This document shows, piece after piece, positions 24,751 to 32,377 of a DNA stretch of 33,419 bases (position 1 is the stretch's first letter; every line of letters begins with the position of its first letter). Source of the DNA: CAYUVH01 sp964448135 (GTDB taxonomy: Bacteria; Verrucomicrobiota; Verrucomicrobiia; Limisphaerales; UBA8199); the NCBI GenBank assembly GCA_964448135.1, contig CAYUVH010000024.1, forward strand, positions 1 to 33,419, in the 5' to 3' direction. A program made the translations under genes and the position numbers. The notes under the pieces were generated by a model. That model had not been told where the DNA came from and ran no database searches. It was given only the letters and a program-made list of their open reading frames with translations.

Positions 24751-24779
24751 GCGTTCATCCCATAAGACGGGATGGACGC
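24751..24779 (+). promoter_or_regulatory. Leader hairpin upstream of thrS
   Basis: GCGTTCATCCC (24751-24761) pairs with GGGATGGACGC (24769-24779), 11 pairs including one G-U, around a seven-base loop ATAAGAC. It is followed one base later by a terminator hairpin. The pair looks like an attenuation leader or the body of a small RNA. The seven-base loop recalls an anticodon arm, as in E. coli thrS autoregulation, but it does not contain a threonine anticodon. Confidence 0.5.
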
Positions 24780-24780
24780 C

Positions 24781-24815
24781 AACGCCTCGATACTTCAATT
24801 TCGAGGCGTTTTTAT
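24781..24815 (+). terminator. Intrinsic terminator or attenuator before thrS
   Basis: A perfect 10-bp stem (AACGCCTCGA at 24781-24790 with 24801-24810) is followed by TTTATTT, the T-run beginning within the stem's last bases. It ends 35 bases before the thrS start and 330 bases after the transketolase genes, a position that suits attenuation of thrS better than simple operon termination. Confidence 0.75.
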
Positions 24816-24849
24816 TTCCCGGGACGGCCGGAAATCCTGAACCAGATTT

Positions 24850-26955
24850 ATGCAAGCGGAAGAAAGCAACCAAGCCGAACGCAAGACACTCGACGATCGC
24901 GCGAAGATGACTGAACTCGAACGCATCCGCCATTCGTGCGCGCACGTCATGGCCACGGCCATCCTCCGGCTGTGGCCGGAGGCGCAATTTGCGTACGGAC
25001 CGCCGGTGGAGAACGGCTTTTACTACGATCTCGAACTGGGGCACCGGATTTCGCCGGAGGATTTCGAGAAGATCGAGGCGGAGATGAAGAAGGAGATCAA
25101 GGCGAACAATACGTTCGAGAAGATGCTGGTGAGCCGCGAGCAGGCGATGAAGGATGCGCAGAGCGGGCGGCTGGGCGGCCTGGCCGAGCGGCCGGGGAAT
25201 GCGTCGAAGTTCAAACTCGATTTGATCAACCAGATTCCCGAGGGCGAAGCGATTTCGTATTTCAAGAACGGGGATTTTGTTGATCTCTGTGCGGGGCCGC
25301 ATGTGATGCGGACCGGGAACATCGGGGCCTTCAAGCTGACCACCGTGGCCAGCGCTTACTACAAGGGCGACGAAAAGAATCCCCAGCTACAGCGCATCTA
25401 CGGCACCGCTTTCAAAAACAAGACGCAGCTCGAAGAGTATTTCAAGATGCTGGAAGAGGCGAAGCGCCGCGACCATCGCAAGATCGGGCAGGAGATGGGG
25501 TTGTTCACCATTGACCCGGATTTCACCGGACCCGGACTGCCACTATGGCTGCCCAGGGGAACGGCGATCGTGGAAGAAATCGAGAAACTGGCGAAGGAAA
25601 CGGAATTTGCCGCTGGTTATGTCCGGGTAAAGACCCCTCATCTGGCCAAAGAGAAAATGTATCTCACCTCCGGCCATCTGCCGGTGCTTTATGCGGAGTC
25701 CATGTTTCCGCCGATGAGGCTCGTCGAAAACCCTCGCGAAAGGTCGAAGCTGCAGGATGAACTTGGAAAATGTCAGGCAGTCGTTTCAAAATATGCCACC
25801 GAAGCAGGAGGGATAGATCCAAACCGCGAAGTAAAGATTGGAAATCGAATTGCTGAATATACCGACGATGCGGAAACAGAATTCGTTGCGAGACAAATAG
25901 AGGAAGGGAAAGCTCCGAAAGAAGTCATAGATGCATTTCGGAATTCGGAACGCCTTTTTCAGCAAATCCGAGCGCTTAACCCCGAGCGCTACTATCTCAA
26001 GGCCATGAATTGCCCGCATCACCACCGTATCTTCGCGGCGGAGCCGCGTAGTTACCGTGATTTGCCGCTGCGGCTGGCGGAGTACGGGACCTGTTATCGC
26101 TATGAACAATCGGGCGAACTGTTCGGCCTGATGCGCGTGCGCTCGCTGAACATGAACGACGCGCACATTTACTGCACGGAGGACCAGTTCGCGCAGGAAT
26201 TCAACGCGGTGAACGAAATGTATCTGAAGTATTTCAAGATTTTCGGCATCGAGAAATACGTGATGCGCTTCAGCACGCACGATCCTTCCCGGCTTACCGG
26301 CGACAACGCCAAATTCGTCAATGAGCCCGAGCTGTGGAAGAAGACCGAGGATCTCGTGCGCAAGACGCTGATCGATTCGGGCATCAACTACGTGGAAGTG
26401 CCGAATGAAGCGGCGTTCTACGGGCCGAAGATCGACGTCCAGGTGTGGAGCGTCATCGGGCGTGAATTCACGCTGGCGACGAACCAGGTGGATTTTGCCG
26501 TGCCGGCGAAGTTTGGCCTCACCTACCGTGACCGGGACAATACCAACAAGACTCCGCTGTGCATTCATCGCGCGCCGCTGGGCACGCACGAGCGGTTTAT
26601 CGGGTTTTTGATCGAACATTACGCGGGCAATTTCCCGCTGTGGCTCGCGCCGGAGCAGGTGCGCGTGCTGACGGTCGGTGACGACGAAACGCTGGTGGCG
26701 TATGCCCGTGGGATCGTTCAGGAATTGCGGGGCGGGATGGTTCGCGCCGAGGGCGACTATTCGAGCGAGAAGATCAACGGCAAGGTACTCGAGGCCGAAA
26801 AGGCCAAGGTTCACACCATGCTGGTAGTGGGCCAGCGCGATCTGGAAGCGGGCGCGGTGAGCGTCCGGTTACACGGCAAGGGGAATGTGGGCGCGAAGCC
26901 GAAGGAACAAGTGGTGGAAGATTTATTGCAGGCGATCCGGGAGCGGCGGGCGTAG
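24850..26955 (+). CDS. thrS: Threonyl-tRNA synthetase, TGS-less with an inserted segment
   Basis: Charges tRNA-Thr with threonine in the cytoplasm. The 701 residues start directly at the editing domain (His28/His32 in RHSCAH; Cys147/His151 in VDLCAGPHV), so the usual N-terminal TGS domain is absent. The class II core follows: SGHLPVLYAESMFPPM, MNCPHHH with zinc ligand Cys388, NDAHIYCTE, the substrate motif AFYGPKIDV, and IHRAPLGTHERFIG with the last zinc His; then the anticodon-binding domain. Between Met289 and Tyr381 there are 91 residues where the family normally has about ten. This insertion (bases about 25717-25989) is rich in Glu, Lys, Arg and Ile and is about 45% G+C against about 60% around it, yet it keeps the frame. 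All catalytic and zinc residues remain. Confidence 0.95.
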   Translation: MQAEESNQAERKTLDDRAKMTELERIRHSCAHVMATAILRLWPEAQFAYGPPVENGFYYDLELGHRISPEDFEKIEAEMKKEIKANNTFEKMLVSREQAMKDAQSGRLGGLAERPGNASKFKLDLINQIPEGEAISYFKNGDFVDLCAGPHVMRTGNIGAFKLTTVASAYYKGDEKNPQLQRIYGTAFKNKTQLEEYFKMLEEAKRRDHRKIGQEMGLFTIDPDFTGPGLPLWLPRGTAIVEEIEKLAKETEFAAGYVRVKTPHLAKEKMYLTSGHLPVLYAESMFPPMRLVENPRERSKLQDELGKCQAVVSKYATEAGGIDPNREVKIGNRIAEYTDDAETEFVARQIEEGKAPKEVIDAFRNSERLFQQIRALNPERYYLKAMNCPHHHRIFAAEPRSYRDLPLRLAEYGTCYRYEQSGELFGLMRVRSLNMNDAHIYCTEDQFAQEFNAVNEMYLKYFKIFGIEKYVMRFSTHDPSRLTGDNAKFVNEPELWKKTEDLVRKTLIDSGINYVEVPNEAAFYGPKIDVQVWSVIGREFTLATNQVDFAVPAKFGLTYRDRDNTNKTPLCIHRAPLGTHERFIGFLIEHYAGNFPLWLAPEQVRVLTVGDDETLVAYARGIVQELRGGMVRAEGDYSSEKINGKVLEAEKAKVHTMLVVGQRDLEAGAVSVRLHGKGNVGAKPKEQVVEDLLQAIRERRA
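25717..25989 (+). other. A+T-richer in-frame insertion in thrS
   Basis: About 80 extra residues between motif-1 region and the zinc Cys. Three consecutive 60-base blocks (25801-25980) count 42, 48 and 45% G+C, while 26041-26100 counts 63%. The codon use (AAA, ATA, GAA, AAT) differs from the flanks. Confidence 0.7.
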
Positions 26956-27176
26956 GCCGGAACGATTTGGTTGAAGGGGAGGCTCGCCCACCCCACTCCT
27001 CTCCTCCGAGGAGAGGGAGAGCATTTGGCCGACTTGGGTTCGACCCACTTTTTAGTGAGGCGGACTGCGGCGGGCAGTTAGAAATATTGAGACTCCTTAC
27101 CTCGTCTCCTGCAATGGAGGTGACGCGCGCCCAATCGTTCGATGGCGCGGAGTGAGTTGAAACCGGGACGCCGAAC
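26956..27176. other. Spacer with dispersed repeat copy B
   Basis: No gene between the convergent thrS and FHA genes. It holds copy B of the dispersed repeat and the palindrome CTCTCCTC-C-GAGGAGAG (26999-27015). No clear T-run terminator for thrS. Confidence 0.55.
26985..27145 (+). repeat. Dispersed repeat, copy B (downstream of thrS)
   Basis: Direct-orientation relative of 24500-24655. Conserved parts are TTAGAAATATTGAGA, CTCCTTACCTCG (27093-27104), and CCCAATCG near 27130. Confidence 0.55.
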
Positions 27177-27776
27177 CTAGGCTCCGTCCTGCTTGCTGGC
27201 CCACGGGAGCCTGACGGTCCTTTGGAAAAGGCTGAACAGGGTTTTCTTTTTCTTCTGCTCGCCGCCGATCTGCACCACGGCGTGACTGCATAGCGGACAC
27301 AGCCGCAAAGCCTTGCCCCCACGCCGCCGCAACCGGTGGACGCAAGTGTCGCAAAGCACCTCGTTGCAATGGGTGCATTGCCAGGCTGCGCGAACGGTCG
27401 GATGACGCCGGCAGAGGATGCCACCGTCCGCCATGACGACGGGAGGTGCTTCGTGCACCACTTCGTACTTCGGAATGGCAATCGTGACGTCCGTCGTTTC
27501 GACGAGCAGTTCCACGTCGCCGAAGCGGACATGATCCCCGGCGGCAAGGGTTACTTTCTCGACGCGCTCTTCCTCGCGGAAAGTGCCGTTGGTGGACTCG
27601 CAATCCTTAAGGGTTACTTCGCCCTCAGCGAGGTGAATCTCACAATGCGTCCCGGAAACGGTAGGATGTTCTATTTGAAAGTCGTTCTCGGTGTTACGGC
27701 CAAAACGATTGCGTCCGAGTTTCAGCTCGATCACTCGATTACCAAACCCCTCCGATGTTATCATTAGCCTCGCCAT
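27177..27776 (-). CDS. FHA-domain protein with zinc-finger tail
   Basis: A 199-aa cytoplasmic protein. The N-terminal 95 residues are a forkhead-associated domain that should bind phosphothreonine: LGRNRFGRN, then HPTVSGTHCEIH and STNGTF are the canonical Gly-Arg, Ser-x-x-His and Asn-Gly-Thr positions. After a linker comes a B-box/treble-clef-like zinc region with CRRH, CTHCNEVLCDTCV and LCPLC. The tail is basic (EQKKKK). It lies 110 bases downstream of the PilB-like ATPase on the same strand, so it may be co-transcribed and could link a phosphorylation signal to the secretion/pilus ATPase; this is an inference from position only. Confidence 0.85.
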   Translation of the reverse strand: MARLMITSEGFGNRVIELKLGRNRFGRNTENDFQIEHPTVSGTHCEIHLAEGEVTLKDCESTNGTFREEERVEKVTLAAGDHVRFGDVELLVETTDVTIAIPKYEVVHEAPPVVMADGGILCRRHPTVRAAWQCTHCNEVLCDTCVHRLRRRGGKALRLCPLCSHAVVQIGGEQKKKKTLFSLFQRTVRLPWASKQDGA

Positions 27777-27886
27777 GGGATTCCCGCTTTTTTTCTTCCT
27801 ATGCGCTTTTTTACACGAGCGCGGCGCAGGTGTCCATTACATTTTTCGATATTGCCTATAATCAGCAGGAAAGGCACGGGAAGGGA

Positions 27887-29107
27887 TCATACCATGTCGG
27901 CGGCAAGGACACGGACGATCTCCTCGAGGGTGGTTTCGCCTTTGCAGGCCCGATCGAGGCCATTCTGCCAAAGTGTCCGCATACCACCTTTGACCGCGAT
28001 TTCCTCGAGTGCGCGCGTCGGAAGCTTCTTCAAGATCGCCTCCCGGAAGGGTTCGTCCACTATCAACAATTCGCTGACGGGCAGCCGTCCCAAAAAGCCG
28101 GTCTTGCTGCACTGGTCGCATCCGACCCCGCGGCGGAAATAGGCGTCCGGCAACATCGCTTCGGGCACCATTTTCAGCAAACTGGGTGCAGGTTCGTAAG
28201 GCTGCGCGCAGTTCGGACACACTTTCCGGACGAGGCGGACGCCCATTACCGCCAACACGCTCGACGAGAGCATGAAGGGCTCGATTTCCATATTGATCAG
28301 GCGAGTGAACGCGCCGGCCGACACGCCCGAATGGATGGTGCTGATGACCAAATGGCCGGTGAGCCCGGCTTGTACCGCAATGGCCGCTGTCTCCGGGTCG
28401 CGAATCTCGCCGACCAGGATGACTTCCGGGTCCTGGCGCATGATGCTGCGCAAGGCCACCGCGTAGGTTAGTCCTTGGGCTGACTGTATCTGCGTCTGGC
28501 TCACCATCGGAAGGTTGAATTCCACGGGGTCCTCGACTGTACTGATGCTGACATTCGTCCCATCGCGCTGGATGATGTGGCAGAGCGAGGAGTACATCGT
28601 GCTGGTCTTGCCGGAACCCGTGGGCCCGGTGAACAACAGCAGTCCGCTGGAGCGCTTGAGCACCTTAAGCAACCCCTGCAGCGTGGAATCTTCAAAACCA
28701 AGAGTGGCCAGGTCAAACCGGCGATCGCGCGGATCGAACAGCCGGATGACGATTTTTTCGCCACGCGTCGTCGGAAAAATGGAAATGCGCAATTGGACGT
28801 TGTCGAGTTCCACGCCGCCGGAAGCAGTGCCATCCTGGGGCATGCCGGCCTGGTAGGTCACGAGGTTGGCCATGACCTTGAACCGCATGGAAATCTTGTC
28901 CATCAGGTCCAACGGCAGGTGGACGATTTCCACCAGCACGCCATTCACGCGGGCGCGGACGGCGATGGAGGTTTCCCAAGGTTCGATGTGCAAATCGCTG
29001 CCGCCCACCTTGAGGGCGTCCTGCACGAGGCAGTTCACCAACACGATCACTTCAACGCCTTGCGTAGCCGCAAGTTCGGATTGCAGATACTGAACGGTAT
29101 AACTCAT
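27887..29107 (-). CDS. GspE/PilB-family ATPase, short form
   Basis: Hexameric ATPase of the type II secretion/type IV pilus assembly family, 406 aa. The start at 29107 (MSYTVQYLQSELA) is supported by GAGGG at normal spacing; the longer frame would add 93 Cys- and Arg-rich residues. The protein has SDLHIEPW, Walker A GPTGSGKTS, the Asp box TVEDPVEF, Walker B ILVGEIRDPETA, the His box GHLVISTIHSG, and the zinc-binding CPNC and CDQC. It lacks most of the N1 domain that links GspE/PilB to the inner-membrane platform, so it is about 150 residues shorter than usual. No pilin, PilC or secretin gene is nearby; PilT is 1 kb away on the same strand. Confidence 0.88.
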   Translation of the reverse strand: MSYTVQYLQSELAATQGVEVIVLVNCLVQDALKVGGSDLHIEPWETSIAVRARVNGVLVEIVHLPLDLMDKISMRFKVMANLVTYQAGMPQDGTASGGVELDNVQLRISIFPTTRGEKIVIRLFDPRDRRFDLATLGFEDSTLQGLLKVLKRSSGLLLFTGPTGSGKTSTMYSSLCHIIQRDGTNVSISTVEDPVEFNLPMVSQTQIQSAQGLTYAVALRSIMRQDPEVILVGEIRDPETAAIAVQAGLTGHLVISTIHSGVSAGAFTRLINMEIEPFMLSSSVLAVMGVRLVRKVCPNCAQPYEPAPSLLKMVPEAMLPDAYFRRGVGCDQCSKTGFLGRLPVSELLIVDEPFREAILKKLPTRALEEIAVKGGMRTLWQNGLDRACKGETTLEEIVRVLAADMV

Positions 29108-29249
29108 GTTGGCACCCTCATTGGCAGGACCCACCTCTTGCGAGCCCGCCGAAGTCCAAGATGCGGGGTCGCGACCGGATTTCAAAGCCCAAAATGCAGG
29201 CCCCGGCAAGTCCTGTCCAATAACGTCCTTGGAAATGACTTTAACTCGT

Positions 29250-29280
29250 TTGACAACGCCAGGAAGAAATTCCTTGGTAC
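29250..29280 (+). promoter_or_regulatory. Possible promoter of the carbonic anhydrase gene
   Basis: A perfect TTGACA (29250-29255) points toward the carbonic anhydrase. The best -10 (TGGTAC at 29275) is weak and 19 bases away. Confidence 0.3.
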
Positions 29281-29331
29281 AGAAATCAAGGCGGGGTTGC
29301 AGTGGGCATGACGATCCAATACCCTGAACGC

Positions 29332-30075
29332 ATGATCTCTCGTTGCAAACACATCGTTTCGCTTGTCGCTCTGGGCTGCGCCGCATTCCTGATCGCAGGA
29401 TGTCAGACCCCTTCTTCGAAAGAGACCTGGCCGCCCCCGACGAAGGCCTCCCAAGCGGCCATGACCCCCGATCAGGCCCTGGCTGAATTTCGCGCGGGTA
29501 ACGACCGCTTCGTGGCCGGCAAATCCCGCCATCGCGACCTCCCGGCGGAAGTCCGTGCCTCGGCGGGCGGCCAGTATCCCTTCGCGGTCGTGCTGAGTTG
29601 CCTGGACTCCCGGCAGTCCGCCGAATTGATCTTCGACCAGGGTATCGGCGATATCTTCAGCGCGCGCGTGGCCGGCAATGTGATGAACGATGACATTCTC
29701 GGGAGCCTGGAATTCGCGTGCAGAATCACGGGCGCAAAACTAATCGTCGTGGTCGGCCATACCCACTGCGGCGCGATCAAAGGCGCCGTGGACCACGCCA
29801 AGCTGGGCAACCTGACCGGCCTGCTGGACAAAATCCAACCGGCGGTGCAGATGGTCCCCCCAAACGTCCAGCCCCGGAACGCCAAGAATCTTCAATTCGT
29901 GGATGACGTCGGCGAGGCCAACGTCAAACTGGTCGTCAAGCAGATCACCGAACAAAGCCCGATCCTGAAGGAGATGGTCGAGAAGGGAGAAATCAAGGTC
30001 GTCGGCGGCATGAGTGACCTTGATACCGGCAAGGTGAAGTTCTACGCAGAAGAAAAGCCGAAAGACAGCTTCTAA
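29332..30075 (+). CDS. Beta-class carbonic anhydrase lipoprotein
   Basis: Interconverts CO2 and bicarbonate. The 247 residues start with a lipoprotein signal (MISRCKHIVSLVALGC, lipobox LIAG-Cys24), so the mature enzyme is outside the cytoplasm, attached to a membrane. The beta-class zinc site is complete: Cys90, Asp92 and Arg94 in SCLDSR, His143 and Cys146 in GHTHCGA. DQGIGDIFSARVAGN and GSLEFA are typical of the family. I chose the ATG at 29332 because it begins the signal peptide; an ATG at 29308 and a GTG at 29302 are possible. It is divergent from the PilB-like gene and convergent with pilT, whose stop codon overlaps its own by two bases. Export suggests a role in supplying bicarbonate or in pH balance at the cell surface. 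Confidence 0.92.
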   Translation: MISRCKHIVSLVALGCAAFLIAGCQTPSSKETWPPPTKASQAAMTPDQALAEFRAGNDRFVAGKSRHRDLPAEVRASAGGQYPFAVVLSCLDSRQSAELIFDQGIGDIFSARVAGNVMNDDILGSLEFACRITGAKLIVVVGHTHCGAIKGAVDHAKLGNLTGLLDKIQPAVQMVPPNVQPRNAKNLQFVDDVGEANVKLVVKQITEQSPILKEMVEKGEIKVVGGMSDLDTGKVKFYAEEKPKDSF

Positions 30076-31133
30076 GCCTTGGAGCGCACGATCCGGTCGG
30101 GATGCCGAGCGCGGCTTAATGCCGTGTCATAGGTGATCATCGCGCGGCAATAGAGGTCGTATAGGCAATTGTCCATCAGGGTCATGCCTTCCTTGCGGCC
30201 GGTCTGGATGGTGTTCTCCAATTGGTGGACCTGGTTTTCCCGGATGAGATTGCGCACCGCGCCGTTGGCCACGATCAATTCGTAAGCCAGCACGCGCCGC
30301 GTGCGGTCGGCTGCGGGGAGTAGGTCCTGCGCGATAATACCCTGCAGGGCGTTGGCCAATTGCATGATGATTTGCCGCTGGGCGTTGCCTTCGAACACGC
30401 CGACGATTCGTTCGAGGGAGTTCGACACATTCGGTGAATGCATGGTGGCGAGGACCAGATGCCCGGTTTCGGCGGCGGTGAGCGCGGTGGTGATCGCTTC
30501 GTGATCGCGCATCTCGCCGACCACGATGACGTCGGGGTCCTGGCGCAAGACGTGGATCAGCGCACGATTGAAGGAGCGGACATCGGAGAGCACTTCCTGC
30601 TGCACCACGATGGCGCGTTTGTTTTCATGGACGAATTCGATGGGGTCTTCGATGGTGACGATCTTGCAGCGGCGCTCGCTGTTGATGAGGTCCACCATGT
30701 AGTTGAGCGTGGTAGTCTTCCCTGCCCCGGTCGGGCCGGTCACGAGGACCAGGCCGTTGGGGCGGCGGGCGAGTTCATCCAGCTTCTCGGGGAGGCCGAG
30801 TTCCTGGCGGGAAGCGACGCGGTCGCCGCAGAAGCGCAGACTGAGTTCCGGATTGCCGTTGCGCCGGTAGAAGGTGACCCGCACCCGTCCCGCTTCGGGA
30901 TGCACGATGGAAATACAGAGCTCCCATTCCTCCTCGAACTTCGCTTTCTGCTGCGCGTTGAGGAGGCTCTCGGCCATGACGCGAACCTGCTCGGGAGTGA
31001 GCGCGTCTTCGTCCGCGAGGATGATCTCCCCGTTGACGCGGAAAGCCGGTGGCACTCCGCCCACGAGATGGAGATCCGACGCGTCGTATTCACTGGCGGC
31101 GGTAAACAAAGTATCGAGGTTCGGGGAACTCAT
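30072..31133 (-). CDS. pilT: Twitching motility/retraction ATPase PilT
   Basis: Hexameric ATPase that retracts type IV pili at the inner membrane. The 353 residues (start at 31133, MSSPNLDTLF) show the N-terminal PAS-like domain (SDLHLVGGVPPAFRVNGEI), Walker A GPTGAGKTTT, the Asp box TIEDPIEFVH, Walker B DVIVVGEMRD, the His box GHLVLATMHS, and the C-terminal LIRENQVHQLENTIQTG segment that in PilT holds AIRNLIRE-like motifs (here AVRNLIRE). Length is near the usual 345. Its stop overlaps that of the carbonic anhydrase gene (convergent). The upstream region contains an array of CGGTTACA words. The other pilus genes must lie elsewhere. Confidence 0.93.
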   Translation of the reverse strand: MSSPNLDTLFTAASEYDASDLHLVGGVPPAFRVNGEIILADEDALTPEQVRVMAESLLNAQQKAKFEEEWELCISIVHPEAGRVRVTFYRRNGNPELSLRFCGDRVASRQELGLPEKLDELARRPNGLVLVTGPTGAGKTTTLNYMVDLINSERRCKIVTIEDPIEFVHENKRAIVVQQEVLSDVRSFNRALIHVLRQDPDVIVVGEMRDHEAITTALTAAETGHLVLATMHSPNVSNSLERIVGVFEGNAQRQIIMQLANALQGIIAQDLLPAADRTRRVLAYELIVANGAVRNLIRENQVHQLENTIQTGRKEGMTLMDNCLYDLYCRAMITYDTALSRARHPDRIVRSKA

Positions 31134-31472
31134 GACTTTGGCTCGGGTCTTATCGAGATGATTCTCGCTGCACTGCCTTGGGAGAAAAATAACACTCTCC
31201 GCGGGGGACACCAAGTGGTTTTGGGAGGGAGCGGGATCGGCGAGTGTGGGAGCAAGGGGGCATACCCCCAGTTCTATCGGTTACACGGTTACAAACCGCA
31301 TAAACATTGGGTGAAAACGATGTTTTATCAGTTACATTTGCGGTTACACATCGGTTACAAGCGCACGATATCGGTTACATTCGGCGGGCGGAACTGGCGA
31401 TATTTGACCACCCCCGAGTGCGGAAACGGGGCGAGAAGGTCGTGGGTAACAGGCAGTGGCTCAGCCTAAGCA
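31134..31472. other. Spacer upstream of pilT with CGGTTACA array
   Basis: No gene seen. Between 31278 and 31380 lies an array of short direct repeats. No clear promoter for pilT is visible. Confidence 0.6.
31278..31379 (+). repeat. Cluster of CGGTTACA direct repeats
   Basis: CGGTTACA occurs at 31278, 31286, 31341, 31352 and 31372, with an AGTTACA variant at 31330. Three copies share the longer ATCGGTTACA. Spacing is irregular (8, 11 and 20 bases among neighbours). All copies point the same way, opposite to pilT transcription. Confidence 0.8.
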
Positions 31473-32252
31473 TCACTTCGAAAAAATCCGCCGCCACCAA
31501 CCGCGCAGGCCGGACCAGAGGCTCGCCTGCCTCAATTCGGACATCCGCAACGGAAGCTCCGCGATATCTGGGTTGAACTGTTTGGCAACGCCGTAGGAAT
31601 CACGCGCGGAAGCTGTCATGCCGAGTTCCTGCTGGCAGCGGCCCAAATCCAGCCAGAGCAGAAAGTGACTGGCATTCAGCTCAATCGCGTGCTGGAGGAG
31701 CTTCAGCGCCTGGCCGAACTGCGCGTAATGCGTCCGGATGCGCGCCGCGAGCCAGGTAATCACCCAATCTTTGGGCGCCAGCAACTGCGCCTTCTCCAGG
31801 CAATAGTCCGCGCGTGATTCATCGCGGGCCAGCAGCACATCCCCGCGCGCGAGCCAGACGTAAGGCGTGTCGCCCCGCTCGCTGATGGCCGCGTCGGAGA
31901 AAGTGAGCGCGGCTTCCAAATCGCCGCCGCGACCCGAAGCGACGGCTTTGCTCGCCAACAATTCCGCCTCGTGCGGAAATCGCTCCAGCGCCTTGTCGGC
32001 CCACAGCCCCGCCTCGTGGTATTCACCCAACTCGATCAACATCCGCACCTGGCCGGTCCAGGCCGCCGCCAGCCCGGGGTTGAATTCCAATACCTTGGAA
32101 TAGAGGCGGAGAGCGGATTCAAAATTGCCGTTCGTGAATGCCAATTCAGCCTCGGCAAAATAACGTTCGCCGTCGCCTTCACCTGCTTTGCGGCGGACCT
32201 CGCGAGGCTTCTCCGAGTCATCGCCCAATTCCAGATTTCCAAAACGGCTCAT
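31473..32252 (-). CDS. TPR-repeat protein, 259 aa
   Basis: Tetratricopeptide repeat protein with no signal peptide, presumably a cytoplasmic scaffold. Repeats are visible from about residue 28: FAEAELAFTNGNFESALRLY, then VLEFNPGLAAAWTGQVRM, a following unit with ALERFPHEAELLASKAV, and later units with AQLLAPKDWVITWLAARI and AIELNASHFLLWLDLGRC, each with the small-aromatic spacing of TPR helices. The C-terminus is basic and Trp-rich (LWSGLRGWWRRIFSK), which could contact a membrane. It lies 339 bases upstream of pilT on the same strand, and in other bacteria TPR proteins accompany pilus ATPases, but no direct link can be shown. Confidence 0.8.
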   Translation of the reverse strand: MSRFGNLELGDDSEKPREVRRKAGEGDGERYFAEAELAFTNGNFESALRLYSKVLEFNPGLAAAWTGQVRMLIELGEYHEAGLWADKALERFPHEAELLASKAVASGRGGDLEAALTFSDAAISERGDTPYVWLARGDVLLARDESRADYCLEKAQLLAPKDWVITWLAARIRTHYAQFGQALKLLQHAIELNASHFLLWLDLGRCQQELGMTASARDSYGVAKQFNPDIAELPLRMSELRQASLWSGLRGWWRRIFSK

Positions 32253-32267
32253 GAGGGGTTGTCTGTC

Positions 32268-32296
32268 TTTTTGGGGGAGGGTTGGCGCTCTATAAT
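32268..32296 (+). promoter_or_regulatory. Promoter of the ankyrin-repeat gene
   Basis: A perfect TATAAT (32291-32296) lies 17 bases after the weak -35 TTTTTG (32268-32273), 80 bases before the ankyrin gene. Confidence 0.5.
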
Positions 32297-32377
32297 CCCA
32301 AAAGTCCTTTGTAATAGTGAAACTGTCGTGCCCATAAGTTATGCTTTCCGCGCGTTCCTGGCAAGCTGACGAAACCG

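Noticed and set aside
24751..24815. T-box riboswitch for thrS
   Set aside because: There is no recognisable T-box consensus and no specifier loop with a threonine codon in a stem I layout.
25717..25989. Intein or frameshift in thrS
   Set aside because: The insertion is only about 80 residues, has no splice-site Cys/Ser and His-Asn ends, and the frame continues correctly on both sides.
27755..28471. Plus-strand frame opposite the PilB-like gene
   Set aside because: It is a shadow of a clearly identified ATPase gene with all its motifs on the minus strand.
31278..31379. CRISPR array or replication origin
   Set aside because: The repeats are only eight bases with irregular 0-45-base gaps. There are no DnaA boxes (TTATCCACA) or cas or dnaA genes nearby.
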